Translations under genes and position numbers: made by a program
The notes under the pieces: model-generated
What the model was told of the DNA's origin: nothing
Databases searched by the model: none
Seen by the model: only the letters and a program-made list of their open reading frames with translations
DNA from: Scleromatobacter sp039920745
Lineage (GTDB): Bacteria > Pseudomonadota > Gammaproteobacteria > Burkholderiales > Burkholderiaceae_C
DNA: 64,000 nt
Direction: 5' to 3'
Assembly (NCBI GenBank): GCA_039920745.1
Contig: JBDSDD010000076.1
Location: 9,398 to 73,397 of the forward strand
In this document: positions 42,962 to 52,901 of the stretch, piece after piece
Layout: every line of letters starts with the position of its first letter
Numbering within the stretch: the first letter of the stretch is position 1

Positions 42962-44377
42962 TCAATGCGCCGGTGCGTTCGCCTCGACGAAGGCCTTGAC
43001 GACGCCCACGTCCGCCGCGATGACGGTGAAGCGCTTGGGCCGCGACTCCAGGTCGGCCAGCGCCGCCGGCAGCTCCGGCCTGCGGCCCAGGGCCTCCAGG
43101 ATCGTGTCTGCGAACTTGATCGGCAACGCGGTCTCGAGGACGATCATCGGCTGGCCGACCGTCACGTGCTCGCGCGCCACCTTCAGGCCGTCGGCGGTGT
43201 GGGTATCGATGACGACGCCGAAGCGGGCGTCGGTGTCGCGGATCGTGGCCAGGCGGTCGGCGTGCGTGCTGCGGCCCGAGACGAAGCCGAAGCCGGCGAT
43301 GCGCGCCTTTTCGGCGTCGGACAGCGTGAACGCCCCGTCGCGCTGCAGGCCGGCGCCGAACAGCTCGCGCGTGCGCCCGCCGTCTCGGCCCAGCAGGTCG
43401 AACACGAAGCGCTCGAAGTTGGACGCCTTGGAGATGTCCATCGACGGGCTCGAGGTCTCGAAGGTCTCGGCTGAGCCGCGCACGCGGTAGACGCCGGTGC
43501 GGAAGAACTCGTCGAGCACGTCGTTCTCGTTCGTGGCGACCACCAACTGCGCGATCGGCAGGCCCATCATGCGGGCCACGTGGCCGGCGCAGACGTTGCC
43601 GAAGTTGCCCGACGGCACTGCGAAGCTGACCTTCTGGTCGTTCGAGGTCGTCGCCTGGAGGTAGCCGGCGAAGTAGTACACGACCTGGGCCAGCAGGCGC
43701 GCCCAGTTGATGGAGTTGACCGTGCCGATGCGCCACTTGCGCTTGAACGCGAGGTCGTTGGAGACGGCCTTGACGATGTCCTGGCAGTCGTCGAACACGC
43801 CTTCGACGCTCAGGTTGTGGATGTTCTCGTCGCGCAGGCTGAACATCTGCGCCTGCTGGAACGGGCTCATGCGGCCGAAGGGGCTCAGCATGAACACGCT
43901 GACGCCCTGCTTGCCGCGCATCGCGTGCTCGGCCGCGCTGCCGGTGTCGCCGGAGGTGGCGCCCAGGATGTTGAGCGTCTCGCCGCGGCGCGCCAGCTCG
44001 TACTCGAACAGGTTGCCCAGCAGCTGCATCGCCATGTCCTTGAAGGCCAGCGTGGGGCCGTTGGACAGCGCCTCCAGATGCAGGCCCGGCTCGAGCGGCT
44101 TCAGCGGCACGATGGCGTCGGTGCCGAACACCGCGGCTGTGTACGTCCTGGCGGCCAGCGCCTTCAGGTCGGCGGCGGGGATGTCGTCGATGTAGAGCGA
44201 CAGGATCTCGAACGCGAGCTCCGCGTACGACAGCCCGCGCCAGCGCGTCAGCGTGGCGTCGTCGACCTTCGGGTAGGACTCGGGCAGGTACAGGCCGCCG
44301 TCCGGCGCGAGGCCTTCCAGCAGGATCTCGCTGAACGAACGCGGCGTCTGGTCGCCGCGAGTGCTGATGTACTTCAT
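42962..44377 (-). CDS. thrC: Threonine synthase
   Basis: The 471-residue PLP enzyme converts O-phosphohomoserine to threonine. The Schiff-base lysine is in GPTLAFKDMAMQ, and the phosphate-binding glycines are in GATSGDTGSAAEHA. The N-terminus MKYISTRGDQTPRSFSEIL is typical of the long bacterial form. It lies 76 bases downstream of hom; that gap contains a palindromic repeat. moeA follows after 99 bases. Confidence 0.97.
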   Translation of the reverse strand: MKYISTRGDQTPRSFSEILLEGLAPDGGLYLPESYPKVDDATLTRWRGLSYAELAFEILSLYIDDIPAADLKALAARTYTAAVFGTDAIVPLKPLEPGLHLEALSNGPTLAFKDMAMQLLGNLFEYELARRGETLNILGATSGDTGSAAEHAMRGKQGVSVFMLSPFGRMSPFQQAQMFSLRDENIHNLSVEGVFDDCQDIVKAVSNDLAFKRKWRIGTVNSINWARLLAQVVYYFAGYLQATTSNDQKVSFAVPSGNFGNVCAGHVARMMGLPIAQLVVATNENDVLDEFFRTGVYRVRGSAETFETSSPSMDISKASNFERFVFDLLGRDGGRTRELFGAGLQRDGAFTLSDAEKARIAGFGFVSGRSTHADRLATIRDTDARFGVVIDTHTADGLKVAREHVTVGQPMIVLETALPIKFADTILEALGRRPELPAALADLESRPKRFTVIAADVGVVKAFVEANAPAH

Positions 44378-44406
44378 CGGGCGAGGGTCTCCCGAGACCT
44401 GATGAA

Positions 44407-44444
44407 CTCCCCCTCGGGGGGCAGCGACGGGAGGAGCGTGGGGG
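44407..44444 (-). repeat. G+C-rich palindromic intergenic repeat, copy B
   Basis: Read on the minus strand: CCCCCACGCTCCTCCCGT, then CGCTGCCCCCCGAGGGGGAG. It matches copy A (10101-10138) except for a few central bases. It fills the hom-thrC gap. Confidence 0.7.
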
Positions 44445-44453
44445 TCGACATGA

Positions 44454-45779
<1,326 letters not shown>

Positions 45780-45810
45780 TTCACCTTGTGTTGCATTCTC
45801 GTTTTGCAGC

Positions 45811-46830
45811 TCATTTTGCCGGTATGACCTGCGTGATCAGCGCCGGCAGGTCCCAGGCACCGCCCGGGCCGATCCCGCGGCACATGCCGGTACTCGACGA
45901 TGCGGAAGGCTCGAACGCGAAGCCGTTCCACGTCCAGCTGTCGGAACTCATGCAATCGCCGACGCCGCGGCCCTTCTGCTGCGAAGACAGCGTGCTCGAC
46001 GCCTCGTCGAAGACCGTACCGCTGAACGTGACGACGCGTGGCGCGAATGGCGGCTTCAGGTTGGCGATCCAGTAGCCGTCGCCGGCGTTGTAGGCCGCGC
46101 GCCAGCAGGCGGTCGACACCAGCACGCGATTGGCGTCCAGGTGCCACACCCTGGGCGCGTTGTCGCCCGCGCGGGCGTCGGTGTTGTCGAGCAGCACGCA
46201 GTCGTCGCTGTGCGGGATCATCGCCACGATGCGTTCGGCCAGTGCGGCGTCGCCGGCGCGTGCCGGCATGATGCGCACCGCGCGCAGCGTGGGCGGAGCC
46301 TCCGGCAACTTGGCGTTGTCGTCGCTGAGCGTGCCGCGCCGCGTGATGGCGCTGGTGGTGCCGACGCGGCCCTGCAGGTCGTCCATCTTCAGCAAGACCG
46401 CTGCCGCGCCGTCGCCCGACAGGTGCCACGCCTTCTTGCCGGCCGTGAACGCGATCGCGCTCGTGCCGGTCAGCGCCTTCAGCAAGGCCTCGACCTGGCT
46501 GGCGCCGAGGTATCCCCGGTGGGAGTCGCGACCCATCGCGATGGTGCCGGCGGGCTTGCCGGCGATCGTCAGCGTGAGTTTGGGGGGCAGCTTGCCGCCC
46601 TCGCCGGTGTCGGCGACCTGCACCTCTGCCGTGATGCCCGCGCGCGGGCCGGCCAGGCGCGTGAACAGCACCGAGACGCCGTTGGAGTCGTCGTCGCGCT
46701 GGTAGCCCGCTGCGCGACAGGTGCGGGTGTTGTCGCAGACGACCTGCCAGTCCTTGTTCTCGAAGGACTGCGCGCCCGCCCACGTCGGCCAGGCCAGCGC
46801 CCCGATCATGAGGAAGAAGACGTTGCGCAT
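45811..46830 (-). CDS. DUF1176-family secreted protein
   Basis: The 339-residue protein has a signal peptide (MRNVFFLMIGALAWPTWAGA) and the DUF1176 pattern. This begins with FENKDWQVVCDNTRTCRAAGY, whose paired cysteines probably form a disulfide, and ends with cysteine-bearing GRGVGDCMSSDSWTWNG. It is periplasmic and its function is unknown. The gene is inserted between alaA (2 bases away) and hom (31 bases away), so it is probably part of the amino acid operon transcript without an obvious metabolic link. Confidence 0.82.
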   Translation of the reverse strand: MRNVFFLMIGALAWPTWAGAQSFENKDWQVVCDNTRTCRAAGYQRDDDSNGVSVLFTRLAGPRAGITAEVQVADTGEGGKLPPKLTLTIAGKPAGTIAMGRDSHRGYLGASQVEALLKALTGTSAIAFTAGKKAWHLSGDGAAAVLLKMDDLQGRVGTTSAITRRGTLSDDNAKLPEAPPTLRAVRIMPARAGDAALAERIVAMIPHSDDCVLLDNTDARAGDNAPRVWHLDANRVLVSTACWRAAYNAGDGYWIANLKPPFAPRVVTFSGTVFDEASSTLSSQQKGRGVGDCMSSDSWTWNGFAFEPSASSSTGMCRGIGPGGAWDLPALITQVIPAK

Positions 46831-46832
46831 GA

Positions 46833-48056
46833 TCAGGCGTTCCGCTTGCGGTAGCCGTCGAGAAAGCGCGCGATGCGCGACACCGCTTCAGTGAGGTCGT
46901 CGGCGTTGGGCAGGAACACGATGCGGAAGTGATCCGGTTGGCCCCAGTTGAAGCCGGTGCCCTGCACGATCAGCACCTTCTCCTCGGCCAACAGCTCGTA
47001 GGCGAACTGCTGGTCGTCGGCGATCGGGTACATCTTCGGGTCGAGGCGCGGGAACATGTACAGCGCGGCCTTGGGCTTGACCACCGTCACGCCCGGGATC
47101 TGGGTCAGCAGGTCGAACGCAAGTTCGCGCTGGCGCGCGAGACGCCCGCTCGGGGCAACGAGATCCTTGATGCTCTGGTAGCCGCCCAGCGCGGTCTGGA
47201 TCGCGAGCTGGCCCGGCGTGTTGGCGCACAGGCGCATCGAGGCCAGCATGTTCAGGCCCTCGATGTAGTCCTTGGCGTACTTCTTGGCGCCCGACACCAC
47301 CATCCAGCCCGCGCGATAGCCGCACGCACGGTAGTTCTTCGACAGGCCATTGAACGTGACGCACAGCACGTCGTCAGCCAGCGAGGCGATGCTCGTGTGG
47401 GTCTCGTCGTCGTACAACGTCTTGTCGTAGATCTCGTCGGCGAAGATCACCAGCTCGTGCTGGCGCGCCACCTCGACGATGTCCTGCAGCACGCTCACCG
47501 GATACAGCGCGCCCGTCGGGTTGTTCGGGTTGATGATCACGATCGCCTTGGTGCGCGAGGTGACCTTGCGGCGGATGTCGGCGATGTCGGGCATCCAGCC
47601 GGACTGCTCGTCGCACAGGTAGTGCACCGGCGTGCCGCCCGACAGCCCGACCACGGCCGTGTACAGCGGATAGTCCGGCGACGGGATCAGCACCTCGTCG
47701 CCCGAGTCCAGCAGCGCGTTCATGCTGAAGGCGATCAGCTCGGAGGCGCCGTTGCCGAGGTAGACGTCGTCCACCGTCACGCCGGCAACCTTCTTTTCCT
47801 GCGTGTAGTGGACGATGGACTTGCGCGGCGCGAACAGGCCCTTGGAGTCCGTGTACGCGGCGGCATGCGGCAGGTTGCGGATCATGTCCTGCACGATCTC
47901 GTCCGGCGGCTCGAGGCCGAACGAGGCCACGTTGCCGATGTTGAGCTTGATGATCTTGTGGCCTTCGTCCTCCATCTGGCGGGCCTTGTCGAGGACCGGG
48001 CCACGGATGTCGTAGCCGATGTTGGCGAGCTTGCTGGACTTGGCGATCGGCTTCAC
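46833..48056 (-). CDS. alaA: Glutamate-pyruvate aminotransferase, AlaA-like
   Basis: The 407-residue fold-type I aminotransferase makes alanine from pyruvate and glutamate. Motifs are LNIGNVASFGLEPPDEI, NPNNPTGALYP, FADEIYDKTLYDD and the Schiff-base lysine in FNGLSKNYRACGYRAGW. The last is characteristic of AlaA rather than of aspartate aminotransferases. The gene heads the hom-thrC block, as in many beta-proteobacteria. It is separated from the divergent plus-strand region by about 190 bases that must contain its promoter. Confidence 0.9.
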   Translation of the reverse strand: MKPIAKSSKLANIGYDIRGPVLDKARQMEDEGHKIIKLNIGNVASFGLEPPDEIVQDMIRNLPHAAAYTDSKGLFAPRKSIVHYTQEKKVAGVTVDDVYLGNGASELIAFSMNALLDSGDEVLIPSPDYPLYTAVVGLSGGTPVHYLCDEQSGWMPDIADIRRKVTSRTKAIVIINPNNPTGALYPVSVLQDIVEVARQHELVIFADEIYDKTLYDDETHTSIASLADDVLCVTFNGLSKNYRACGYRAGWMVVSGAKKYAKDYIEGLNMLASMRLCANTPGQLAIQTALGGYQSIKDLVAPSGRLARQRELAFDLLTQIPGVTVVKPKAALYMFPRLDPKMYPIADDQQFAYELLAEEKVLIVQGTGFNWGQPDHFRIVFLPNADDLTEAVSRIARFLDGYRKRNA

Positions 48057-48247
48057 GGCCGGTATCCCTCAGGAAAAGAAATCGAAAGGCGCTTCCGGAG
48101 CCGGAACCACCGTCTGTTCGTCATTGCCCCAAGTTTCTCATAGGGAAACCCCGCTCCGGTGCACGAACGACATCCCCGGCGCCGCTTTGGGGCGGCCGCT
48201 GCCATCAGGATGTGACGCCAGCGCCGTACGCTCGCGACCGCAGGAAC

Positions 48248-48945
48248 ATGGACGTGAAGGTCTCGCCGAAACTGAGCGCCTGGATCGCGAACGACCTGGA
48301 ACGCGGCTGCGCGGCGCCCGATGTCGTGGCGCGCCGCGGGTGCAGGACTTCGATCCGGCGGTCGCCACGGCCCTGGTCGGCGCCGTCGTGCAGGCCCGCC
48401 GCGACGGTTTGCCGCCGCCCGAAGGCGAGGTACTGGTCGAGCTCGACGAACCCGGCTATCGCTGCGAAACCCCGCGGCGGGCCGCGGGTTCGGTGATCCG
48501 GACATTCGATCGCGACGTCGTCGTCACGCTGCGCATCGCACAGCCCGCGCCGGCCGGCCCGAGCAACGTGCCAGCGAGGGCATGTTCACCTGTGCGAAGG
48601 AGACGCCGTTCGTCGCGCGGATCGAGCGCCGCGTGGCTGAGCCGGTGAACTGTCTCTTGCGCAATGGCGAAGGCTTGCAGTTGCTGCATTACCACCCTGG
48701 CGCCGGCAGCGCGCCTCGGTTCGACTTCCCGACCCCAGTCACTGCCGCCGACGACGCGTCGCTGGCGTGCAGCGGGCAGCGGGCAGCGCGTGTCGTCGCT
48801 GTTGACCTAGCTCAACGACGGCGAGCGCGGCGGCGAAACCGTATTCCCCGAGATCGGCCTGGCGGTCACTCCGCGCCAGGGCCACGCCGTCCACTTCGAA
48901 TGCACAAATCGTCACCGGGCCCGTGTGACATCTCGCTGCACGAGT
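48248..48945 (+). pseudogene. Decayed prolyl 4-hydroxylase-like 2OG-Fe(II) oxygenase
   Basis: Fragments of one gene appear in different frames. The N-terminus is MDVKVSPKLSAWIANDLERG. After a frameshift comes FDPAVATALVGAVVQARRDG. After a further shift and an apparent deletion comes PFVARIERRVAEPVNCLLRN, then GEGLQLLHYHPGAG. After another shift comes LNDGERGGETVFPEIGLAV, then TPRQGHAVHFE. These match, in order, the bacterial prolyl-4-hydroxylase-like oxygenases. At least three frame changes exist, and the conserved HxD-type metal site is not intact, so it is a pseudogene. The preceding 48057-48247 shows no gene; it must hold the alaA promoter on the other strand. Confidence 0.75.
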
Positions 48946-49049
48946 CCCATGGCCTTCGTGCGACGTCGTCGACAGGCCACTTCCTATAATCGAGGGGCTT
49001 CCCAGACGCCGTCACGCTCCGCCGGGCGCATTTTTCTCAGGACAAACCC

Positions 49050-49430
49050 TTGAAATTCCAGCCCGACACGCTCGACGGGGTGAACAACATCACCCGCTAC
49101 GACGTCGACAACCTGCGCGTCAACGCCGACCCGCACACGACGAGCGTGCTGGTACCGTGGGTCGGCCAGGTCAAGGACTGGCACGCGCGCAGCGTGGAGG
49201 ATCTGACGCCGGCGCACTTCGACTCGCTGCTGGCGTACGACCCCGAGGTCGTGATCTTCGGCAGCGGCCCCAAGCTTCGCTTCGTGTCGCCTGCGCTCTA
49301 CCGCAGCCTCATCGACAGACGCATCGGCGTGGAGACCATGGACAGCGGAGCGGCTTGCCGCACGTACACGGTGCTTGCCAACGAGGGCCGGCGCGTGGTC
49401 GCGGCCATCTTGGTGGCACCTGCTGCATGA
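49050..49430 (+). CDS. Mth938-like (DUF498) domain protein
   Basis: The 126-residue protein has the Mth938/NDUFAF3-like fold, with VLVPWVGQVKDWHARSVEDL, DPEVVIFGSGPKLRF and GVETMDSGAACRTYTVLANE. Mitochondrial relatives assist complex I assembly; the bacterial role is unclear. The TTG start at 49050 has AGGA seven bases upstream and no nearby ATG, so TTG was accepted. The gene precedes bcp, a neighbourhood common in Burkholderiales. Confidence 0.85.
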   Translation: MKFQPDTLDGVNNITRYDVDNLRVNADPHTTSVLVPWVGQVKDWHARSVEDLTPAHFDSLLAYDPEVVIFGSGPKLRFVSPALYRSLIDRRIGVETMDSGAACRTYTVLANEGRRVVAAILVAPAA

Positions 49431-49539
49431 GCTTCTTCACGCGGCCGAAACACGCGCTTCCCGCGCTGTCTGCCTATACAAGCGGGGCCCGATGAGCCGG
49501 CCCGTGGCGGCCCGCTCAGGGCACATGGGCAGTTCACTC

Positions 49540-49591
49540 TATAATCCATGGTTGTGCCTGACCTGTACCGATGTCATCTCGGGGCAGGTCA
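49540..49591 (+). promoter_or_regulatory. bcp promoter -10 and structured leader
   Basis: A perfect TATAAT (49540-49545) with a weak -35 starts a leader of about 100 bases. Right behind it, TGACCTG (49559-49565) pairs with CAGGTCA (49585-49591). Inside, CCGA (49568-49571) pairs with TCGG (49579-49582), separated by a symmetrical 2x2 internal loop. The hairpin sits at the very 5' end of the transcript. Confidence 0.5.
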
Positions 49592-49649
49592 CCAGGCCCC
49601 TACCACGTCACGCACACCAGATCGACCGACGGTTCGACCGAGACCTTAC

Positions 49650-50123
49650 ATGACGCCTGCACTGAACAAAGCGCTCCCTGAATTTGAAGCACTCGCCACC
49701 AAAGGTGTCAAGTTCACGCCGCATGCCTTCCAGGGCCGCGCCGTGGTGCTGTATTTCTACCCCAAGGACCACACGCCGGGTTGTACCACCGAGGCCATGC
49801 AGTTTCGCGACATGCACGCCGAGTTCATCAAGGCCGGTGCGGTCGTTTTTGGCGTTTCGCGCGACAACATGGCCTCGCACGACAAGTTCAAGCAGAGCCT
49901 CGAGCTGCCGTTCGAACTGATCGCCGACACCGAAGAGAAGCTGTGCCACATGTTCGGCGTGGTCAAGAACAAGATCATGTACGGCAAGAAGGTCAAGGGC
50001 ATCGAACGCTCGACCTTCCTGATCGACGCCAGTGGCATGCTCGTGGCCGAATGGCGCGGTATCAAGGTGGCCGGCCACGTCGAGGAAGTCCTCAAGGCCG
50101 TCAAGGACCTGAAGAAGGCCTGA
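49650..50123 (+). CDS. bcp: Thioredoxin-dependent peroxiredoxin, Bcp/PrxQ type
   Basis: The 157-residue peroxiredoxin reduces H2O2 and alkyl hydroperoxides. The peroxidatic Cys45 is in HTPGCTTEA. Position 50, a resolving cysteine in E. coli Bcp, is Met here. The only other cysteine is C99 in EEKLCHMFGV. The enzyme thus either uses C99, which is unusual, or acts as a 1-Cys form with an external thiol. The catalytic Arg is probably in GIERSTFLID. ATG 49650 starts the family sequence. A strong terminator follows. Confidence 0.94.
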   Translation: MTPALNKALPEFEALATKGVKFTPHAFQGRAVVLYFYPKDHTPGCTTEAMQFRDMHAEFIKAGAVVFGVSRDNMASHDKFKQSLELPFELIADTEEKLCHMFGVVKNKIMYGKKVKGIERSTFLIDASGMLVAEWRGIKVAGHVEEVLKAVKDLKKA

Positions 50124-50146
50124 GCGCCCTGCTCTGCCTGCCAGAT

Positions 50147-50168
50147 AGCCGCCTGCGGGCGGCTTTTT
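50147..50168 (+). terminator. Rho-independent terminator of bcp
   Basis: AGCCGCC (50147-50153) pairs with GGCGGCT (50158-50164), followed by TTTT. It lies 24 bases after the bcp stop. Confidence 0.85.
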
Positions 50169-50196
50169 CACGTCCGGCCACCCAGGTCGCGCGGCC

Positions 50197-51159
50197 TCAG
50201 TTTGCAGCCACCCGCGACTGGATCCTGACCGGCACCGTGATGTTGCACAGGTCGATCGCGCCGGCCTTGTGCACGTACCAGGCGTCCTGGCGGTTGCGCC
50301 GCGACTCGATCATCGCGCTCCACTGCGGCGTGTCGGTGCGAAACACCTGGACGTCGGGGCGCGTGGCCTCGGGCATGTCGGCGAGGCGCTCGACCTTGGC
50401 GATACGCACGTTCTGCTCGGGCTTGTCGTAGAAGCCCATGTTCTGGCCGCCGCGCGGCAGCGAGGCCAGCAGTTCCATGCCTTGCAGCACGCGCGCCACC
50501 GGGGCGATGTTCTGGTCGAGGCCGCGCGGCGACTGGCCGATCACCGCGTAGAGCTCGGCGCCGCTGCCGCTGTCGACCGTGTTGCCCCGGCCCGCGCCGA
50601 TGGTGCCGTAGCAATGCGCGATCCACGCGCGGTGCGTCTTCGGATCCGCGGCCACCGGGAAGCCGTCGACGAAGCCGGTGACGGGGGCCCAGACGTCGTG
50701 ATCCTTGAGCGCCGTGATCTTCAGGCCGCGGTCGCTGATCCAGAACTCCGGATCGAGCTTGCGCTGCGCCGCGCCGAACGCGCGACCCTTGGCGGGGTCG
50801 TCGTCGTCGGTGTCCGGGTCGCCCCACTGCGCGACGAAGTTGTCCTGCACGCGCAGCACCGCCAGGCCGTCGAAGTAGTGCTGCGCGACCAGCGTGCGGA
50901 TGTTGGCCGCATGCTTGGGCGCGAAGCGCGGGGCCAGCTCGATCCAGACGACGCCCGACGGCAGCGTCATCGCCAGCACGTCGTTCGGGTCGGGGCGGCG
51001 CCAGGCGCTGGCGGGGGCCTCGCGGATGATGTCGGCGGTGGTGCGCCCGTGGGAGGCGGATGCCGCTGGCGTGGCGGCAGGCGTGGAAGCCTGGGCCTGG
51101 GCGGCCGCGGCGGCGACGCTGAGGCCGGCGACGGTGGCGAGACGGAGAAGTCGTTGCAC
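50197..51159 (-). CDS. Secreted cyclophilin-type peptidyl-prolyl isomerase
   Basis: The 320-residue protein has a signal peptide (LLRLATVAGLSVAAAAAQAQA) followed by a divergent cyclophilin domain: VWIELAPRFAPKHAANIRTL, YFDGLAVLRVQDNFVAQWGD, then YGTIGAGRGNTVDSGSG. It is periplasmic. It is larger and less conserved than PpiA, with extra loops rich in Asp/Lys. GTG 51159 was chosen because AAGGA precedes it and it begins the signal peptide; the frame is also open to GTG 51183. The upstream DUF885 gene ends 20 bases away, so this is the last gene of the hydroxyproline operon by position. Confidence 0.85.
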   Translation of the reverse strand: MQRLLRLATVAGLSVAAAAAQAQASTPAATPAASASHGRTTADIIREAPASAWRRPDPNDVLAMTLPSGVVWIELAPRFAPKHAANIRTLVAQHYFDGLAVLRVQDNFVAQWGDPDTDDDDPAKGRAFGAAQRKLDPEFWISDRGLKITALKDHDVWAPVTGFVDGFPVAADPKTHRAWIAHCYGTIGAGRGNTVDSGSGAELYAVIGQSPRGLDQNIAPVARVLQGMELLASLPRGGQNMGFYDKPEQNVRIAKVERLADMPEATRPDVQVFRTDTPQWSAMIESRRNRQDAWYVHKAGAIDLCNITVPVRIQSRVAAN

Positions 51160-51179
51160 GGAGATCCTTGGGCGTGAGG

Positions 51180-52901
51180 TCACGGAGCGAGGCGGCGCGA
51201 GATCCAGGCGTCGACCTGCTCCTCCAGAATGCCCAAGGGTACCGAACCGAGCGCCAGCACGGTGTCATGGAATGCACGCAGGTCGAAGCGCGCTCCCAGG
51301 CGCTCCTGCGCCCGCGCGCGCAGCTCGCGGATGCGGATCTCGCCGATCTTGTACGACAGCGCCTGGCCGGGCCAGCTGATGTAGCGGTCGACCTCGGTGG
51401 CCACCTCGTGCTCGCTCAGCGCGGTGTGGGCCAGCAGGTAAGCGCGCGCGTCCTCGCGGCTCCAGCGCCTGGCGTGCAAGCCGGTGTCGACGACCAGGCG
51501 GGCGGCGCGCCACATCTCGTAGGTCAGGCGGCCGAACTGCTCATACGGGGTGAGGTACACGCCCATCTCGTCGCCCAGGTGCTCGGCATACAGTGCCCAG
51601 CCTTCGCCGTACGCGTCGACGAAGCTGAGGCGGCGGAACGCCGGCTGGCCCGCCTGCTCGGCGGCCAGCGCGATCTGCAGGTGATGCCCCGGCACGGCCT
51701 CGTGCAGCGTCAGCGCGGCCAGCGTGTAGAGCGCGCGCGACGGCAGTGCGTGCGTGTTGACCCAGTACATCCCGGCAAAGCCGTCGGGCTGCGGCGCGAG
51801 CACGTAGCGGCCCGTGGTGTAGAACGGCGCGATGTCGTCGGGCACTGGCGCGACGCCATAGGGCTGGCGCGGCAGCACGCCGAAGAACTTCGGCAGCAGG
51901 CCGTCGATGCGCTTGGCGATCCACGACGCATGCGCCAGCAGTTCCTGCGGCGTGCGCGCGTAGAACTGCGCGTCGGTGCGCAGGAAGCGCAGGAAGGCCT
52001 GCAGGTCGCCGTCGAAACCGGCCTGCTGCTTGACCACCTGCATTTCCTCCAGGATGCGCGCCACTTCCTCGAGGCCACGCGCGTGGATTTCGTCGGCCGT
52101 CAGCGCCAGCGTCGTGTACTGGCGGATCTGCGCGGCGTAGAACGCGTCGCCGTCGGGCAGGTCGCAGGCGGCGGTGGTCTGGCGCGCGCCGGGAACGTAG
52201 GTCTCGCGCAGGAAGGCCAGCAACGCGCGGTAGGCTGGCAGCACCTGTTCGCCGATGACGCAGCGCGCCTCGGCCTGCAGCGCGGCCTGGTCGGTGGCGC
52301 CCACGGTGGCGGGAAACGCACCGAACGGCTTCCAGAACGGCGTGGCGGCGGGATCGGCCACGCCGGCGATCGCGGCCAGCGGCTGGTCGCGGCCCTGCAG
52401 CACGACCTGGGGCACCGTGTAGCCGGTAGCCAGGCCCTCGCGCAGCAGCGCCGTGTGCTCGGCCATGAAGCGCGGGATCTCGGCCAGGCGGGCGAGGTAG
52501 CGCCGATAGTCGGCCGCGTTGCGCAGGGGCTGCGCGTCGCACAGATCCACGAGCGGGCCATAGAAGCTCGAGTCGCTGTTGAGCGGCATGCGATCCGCGT
52601 GCGATTCGACGGCCCCGATGAAGCCGTGCAACTGGTTCTCGAACACCGCGCGATCGATGCGCGCCGCGTCCGACATCTCGTCGACCGCGATGGCCGCCAG
52701 CGCCTCGCGCGTGTCGCGCCAGCGCGTGAGGCGTGCCGCACGGCTGGCCGCGTCGACGCGCTCCAGGCGATCGTCGTGCGACGCATCGCCGACGCTGGTC
52801 GCGAGCTGCGGGTACTCGGCCAGGCGCCAGGCCCAGTCGTCGGCCGCCAGGCGCGCGAATCGCGCGTCGGCGTCGGTGGCGGGCGCGGGCGCGGCGGTCA
52901 T
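51180..52901 (-). CDS. DUF885-family zinc metallopeptidase
   Basis: The 573-residue protein carries LHEAVPGHHLQIALA, the HExxxGHH-type zinc motif of DUF885, and downstream YGEGWALYAEHLGDEMG, which supplies the glutamate ligand. It lacks a signal peptide, so it is cytoplasmic, unlike the many secreted members. The start codon overlaps the stop of the DapA-like gene by one base (TGATG), so it is translated as part of the hydroxyproline operon. A peptidase releasing hydroxyproline from small peptides is a reasonable guess; substrate data on the family are limited. Confidence 0.85.
   Translation of the reverse strand: MTAAPAPATDADARFARLAADDWAWRLAEYPQLATSVGDASHDDRLERVDAASRAARLTRWRDTREALAAIAVDEMSDAARIDRAVFENQLHGFIGAVESHADRMPLNSDSSFYGPLVDLCDAQPLRNAADYRRYLARLAEIPRFMAEHTALLREGLATGYTVPQVVLQGRDQPLAAIAGVADPAATPFWKPFGAFPATVGATDQAALQAEARCVIGEQVLPAYRALLAFLRETYVPGARQTTAACDLPDGDAFYAAQIRQYTTLALTADEIHARGLEEVARILEEMQVVKQQAGFDGDLQAFLRFLRTDAQFYARTPQELLAHASWIAKRIDGLLPKFFGVLPRQPYGVAPVPDDIAPFYTTGRYVLAPQPDGFAGMYWVNTHALPSRALYTLAALTLHEAVPGHHLQIALAAEQAGQPAFRRLSFVDAYGEGWALYAEHLGDEMGVYLTPYEQFGRLTYEMWRAARLVVDTGLHARRWSREDARAYLLAHTALSEHEVATEVDRYISWPGQALSYKIGEIRIRELRARAQERLGARFDLRAFHDTVLALGSVPLGILEEQVDAWISRRLAP

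Noticed and set aside
48019..48989. Intact genes in the open frames over the prolyl-hydroxylase region
   Set aside because: Each frame matches only part of the family, and the parts switch frame repeatedly, so no frame is a complete gene.
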